This document shows, piece by piece, positions 4,537-6,467 of a stretch of DNA of 6,467 nucleotides; position 1 is the stretch's first letter; every line of letters begins with the position of its first letter. Origin of the DNA: Maribacter sp. (GTDB lineage Bacteria > Bacteroidota > Bacteroidia > Flavobacteriales > Flavobacteriaceae); assembly GCA_018679695.1 (NCBI GenBank), contig JAHHKH010000252.1:1-6467 (forward strand), in the 5' to 3' direction. Made by a program: the position numbers and the translations under genes. Under the pieces are notes generated by a model. That model searched no databases, had not been told where the DNA came from, and worked only from the letters and a program-made list of their open reading frames with translations.

Positions 4537-6467
4537 TTCTAGGTTAAAGCGCAAAACCCCTTTATGCGCCGTATTTGCGTTGAGTTCTTTTTTTCCAAAT
4601 TGTAGTTTTTCCCCCTCGCCGATGTACAAAACGACTTTCGTTGTATCATCACCGTCCAAAGTGCGAACAATGCCAAATCGGCCTTTGAAAGAGAGCCCCA
4701 ACTCTTCATTTTTATAAATAGCCTCCCTGTTGTCCTGTGAGATAATGATATCCGTGATTTGTAAATCGCCCAATCCGGATGTTACAATGGCACCGATGGT
4801 CTTATCACCATCTTTTAGAGGTGCTACCGTTTTAATACTGGAATTTTGGTTTTTTGAGGGTTCAAAAACACCAACAAATGGATTCTCCCATGCTTCCCCC
4901 TGTTGCCGAATGGCAAGTACTTGGGTCTTTTTATCTACATACCCGTTTGTTGCTTCACGCGTTGGTGGGGCCAAGGCTTTGGTATACGCTCTGGTAACAC
5001 CATCAGGCACAAAAAGATGCATATAGGTATCGTCGTATTCGATATCAAACCGAACCTTTATGGCATCATTCGTTTTCTGGGTTGTTTGGGTTTCTTCAAA
5101 ATAACGCCACCCAGGGGACTTGACCACATCGCCAATATCGTTTTGATAACGGTCCGTTTTTTGAAGTAGCAAAGTTTGGTCGTTGGAATCTAAAATGTGG
5201 GTTTTATCACCTATATTATGGTAAATGTAATCGTGGAACTTATTGATATCGTTCGACTTTGAACGGAACAAGTCAAAATAATACCCGGTGGTGTCACTAG
5301 TTCTGATAGTGCTTAAAGTCCGTTCCTGTGTTGCATTGTTCACGGTATCGTTCAAAAATTGCGTAGCAAAGCTGAATTCCTCAGCAATACCATTCTCCAA
5401 ATGTTTGGGCTCTGCGGCGACATTGACCACGGTATTTTGCCAAACGTTCGCCCTGCCTTTCCAGGAGCCCTCATCGAGTCCGTGCGAAGTGCCGTTGACC
5501 ACAACGGTATTGTTGCCCGCGTACAATCTAAAATAATGTTCGTGCAGGGGAATTTGCCGCTCGGGAACGGTGGGCGGTAGTCCGGCATTGGACGCCATCA
5601 CATAGCCCGAACCATAGAGTTCCATTGTAATTCCTGTAAGGTGTGAATGCACATAGTGGGCGCCTCCGATGATTCCGCAAAGACCGTAAAGCGCATTATT
5701 TTGTTTTGCAGAATTTCGCTGCAAGGCGATGCCGGCATGTTCTATAACTACCGTTTTTTTATCGAAATCGATGCCGCTGTCCAATTCTTGTGGAACGTCG
5801 ATACCCCAGAACAATTCTAAGTGTTGGTATTGGTCGTATGGAGAACTGCTTTTGATATTCGGGCTGTACCCACCTAGAGCCTTGTAGGCCTGATGTAATG
5901 CCATTTGCGCTTTTTCCTTGATATCGGGATAACCCCTACGGTTCGCAATATGAAGTGCATAACGGTAGTTCTTTGCCGTAAAGTCATTGTTCCTCTTAGA
6001 ATCACCGTACCGTACGAAACGCCTATCGGGGTACCTTAAATAGTCATACAGAAAGTTTCCATTGAAGATATGTTTTGAAGTTTTGGTTACCTCCATTTCG
6101 GGTTTGATGCGGTCCACTATGTTCAGGGTCATGCTTATAATGGGCATAAAACCATAACTCAACGATTCTGGCCACAAGCCTTGGTCAGAAAATAGGGGCA
6201 AAAGGGTATTTTTAAATGAATTCTGGTGCGCTGTACCTTTTTCCCAAAATACATTGAACAATCGTTCTCTTGCGGTATCATCCGTAATGCAAAGAATCAT
6301 AAAAAGAGCACCTGGAGCTGTTAAAATGGGGTGATTGGAAACCCTTTTGCCATGGGTATCCGGCTCCCCGTATTCCTGCAAAACATTGCCTATCATATTC
6401 CGCAGGGCCTTTTGCGCTTTTTTATTGTCGAAAGGAATCCTTTTATTTAGTGATGCATTATAAATGG
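4534..6467 (-). CDS. Heparinase II/III-like polysaccharide lyase (N terminus beyond right edge)
   Basis: The frame stays open from the stop at 4534-4536 to the window edge, giving 643 visible residues. The first Met (codon 6396-6394) is preceded by 23 more in-frame codons (IYNASLNKRIPFDNKKAQKA and on), so it is internal and the true start and signal peptide lie outside. Residues 1 to about 200 look like the alpha/alpha-toroid: GLWPESLSYGF at 96-106 matches the W-x-E-S-x-x-Y pattern of this fold. From about 240 on a beta-sandwich follows: HYVHSHLTG at 270-278, YFRLYAGNNTVVVNGTSHG at 311-329 (the HNTV-x-V-D-G motif of heparinase II/III-like proteins, here NNTVVVNG), YYFDLFRSKS at 395-404 and FHDYIYHNIGD at 410-420. 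These enzymes cut uronic-acid glycosides by beta-elimination using Tyr/His/Asn-type residues. The exact PL family (for example 12, 15, 17, 21, 37, 39 or 40) cannot be assigned by eye. It is first in a pair with the GH106-like gene, overlapping it by one base. Confidence 0.85.
   Translation of the reverse strand, partial: IYNASLNKRIPFDNKKAQKALRNMIGNVLQEYGEPDTHGKRVSNHPILTAPGALFMILCITDDTARERLFNVFWEKGTAHQNSFKNTLLPLFSDQGLWPESLSYGFMPIISMTLNIVDRIKPEMEVTKTSKHIFNGNFLYDYLRYPDRRFVRYGDSKRNNDFTAKNYRYALHIANRRGYPDIKEKAQMALHQAYKALGGYSPNIKSSSPYDQYQHLELFWGIDVPQELDSGIDFDKKTVVIEHAGIALQRNSAKQNNALYGLCGIIGGAHYVHSHLTGITMELYGSGYVMASNAGLPPTVPERQIPLHEHYFRLYAGNNTVVVNGTSHGLDEGSWKGRANVWQNTVVNVAAEPKHLENGIAEEFSFATQFLNDTVNNATQERTLSTIRTSDTTGYYFDLFRSKSNDINKFHDYIYHNIGDKTHILDSNDQTLLLQKTDRYQNDIGDVVKSPGWRYFEETQTTQKTNDAIKVRFDIEYDDTYMHLFVPDGVTRAYTKALAPPTREATNGYVDKKTQVLAIRQQGEAWENPFVGVFEPSKNQNSSIKTVAPLKDGDKTIGAIVTSGLGDLQITDIIISQDNREAIYKNEELGLSFKGRFGIVRTLDGDDTTKVVLYIGEGEKLQFGKKELNANTAHKGVLRFNLE

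Noticed and set aside
6394..6396. ATG as the start of the lyase gene
   Set aside because: The frame is open upstream to the window edge with 23 plausible in-frame codons, there is no signal peptide at this Met, and the protein fold would lack part of its toroid. It is an internal Met.

Overview
The window looks like part of a polysaccharide-degradation locus from a member of the Bacteroidota, most likely a Flavobacteriia-type organism. The evidence is the gene content (a GH3 glycosidase, a GH106-like lipoprotein, a heparinase II/III-like lyase and a Tat-exported sugar isomerase-like protein), the AT-rich noncoding DNA and the absence of clear Shine-Dalgarno sequences before the starts. No taxonomic marker gene is present, so this placement is an inference.

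Layout, left to right. Positions 1-517 (minus strand) hold the N-terminal 172 codons of a secreted GH3 enzyme that runs off the left edge. Positions 518-1080 are a long AT-rich divergent intergenic region with no convincing gene; it contains a perfect 9-bp inverted repeat at 714-741. Positions 1081-1992 (plus strand) encode a 303-residue Tat-exported TIM-barrel protein of the sugar phosphate isomerase/epimerase superfamily. Positions 1993-2251 are a convergent intergenic region with no clear intrinsic terminator. Positions 2252-4534 (minus strand) encode a 760-residue lipoprotein that resembles GH106-type glycoside hydrolases. Positions 4534-6467 (minus strand) encode a heparinase II/III-like polysaccharide lyase whose N terminus lies beyond the right edge. 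The lyase and the hydrolase overlap by one base (TAATG), so they are almost certainly co-transcribed and probably translationally coupled.

A working model (inference): the lyase cuts a uronic-acid-containing polysaccharide by beta-elimination. The GH106-like enzyme and the GH3 enzyme then trim the oligosaccharides in the periplasm or at the cell surface. The Tat-exported TIM-barrel protein acts on a released or oxidised sugar. A lyase next to a possible rhamnosidase suggests a rhamnose/uronate polymer such as ulvan or rhamnogalacturonan, but the sequence alone does not fix the substrate. No SusC/SusD pair, sulfatase or regulator gene lies in the window.

Most notable details: the GH106-like protein is short and divergent; the TIM-barrel protein departs from the usual metal-ligand pattern; the lyase has Asn where many relatives have His in the HNTV-type motif; and a near-identical short sequence recurs on both sides of the TIM-barrel gene, which is the only complete gene on the plus strand.
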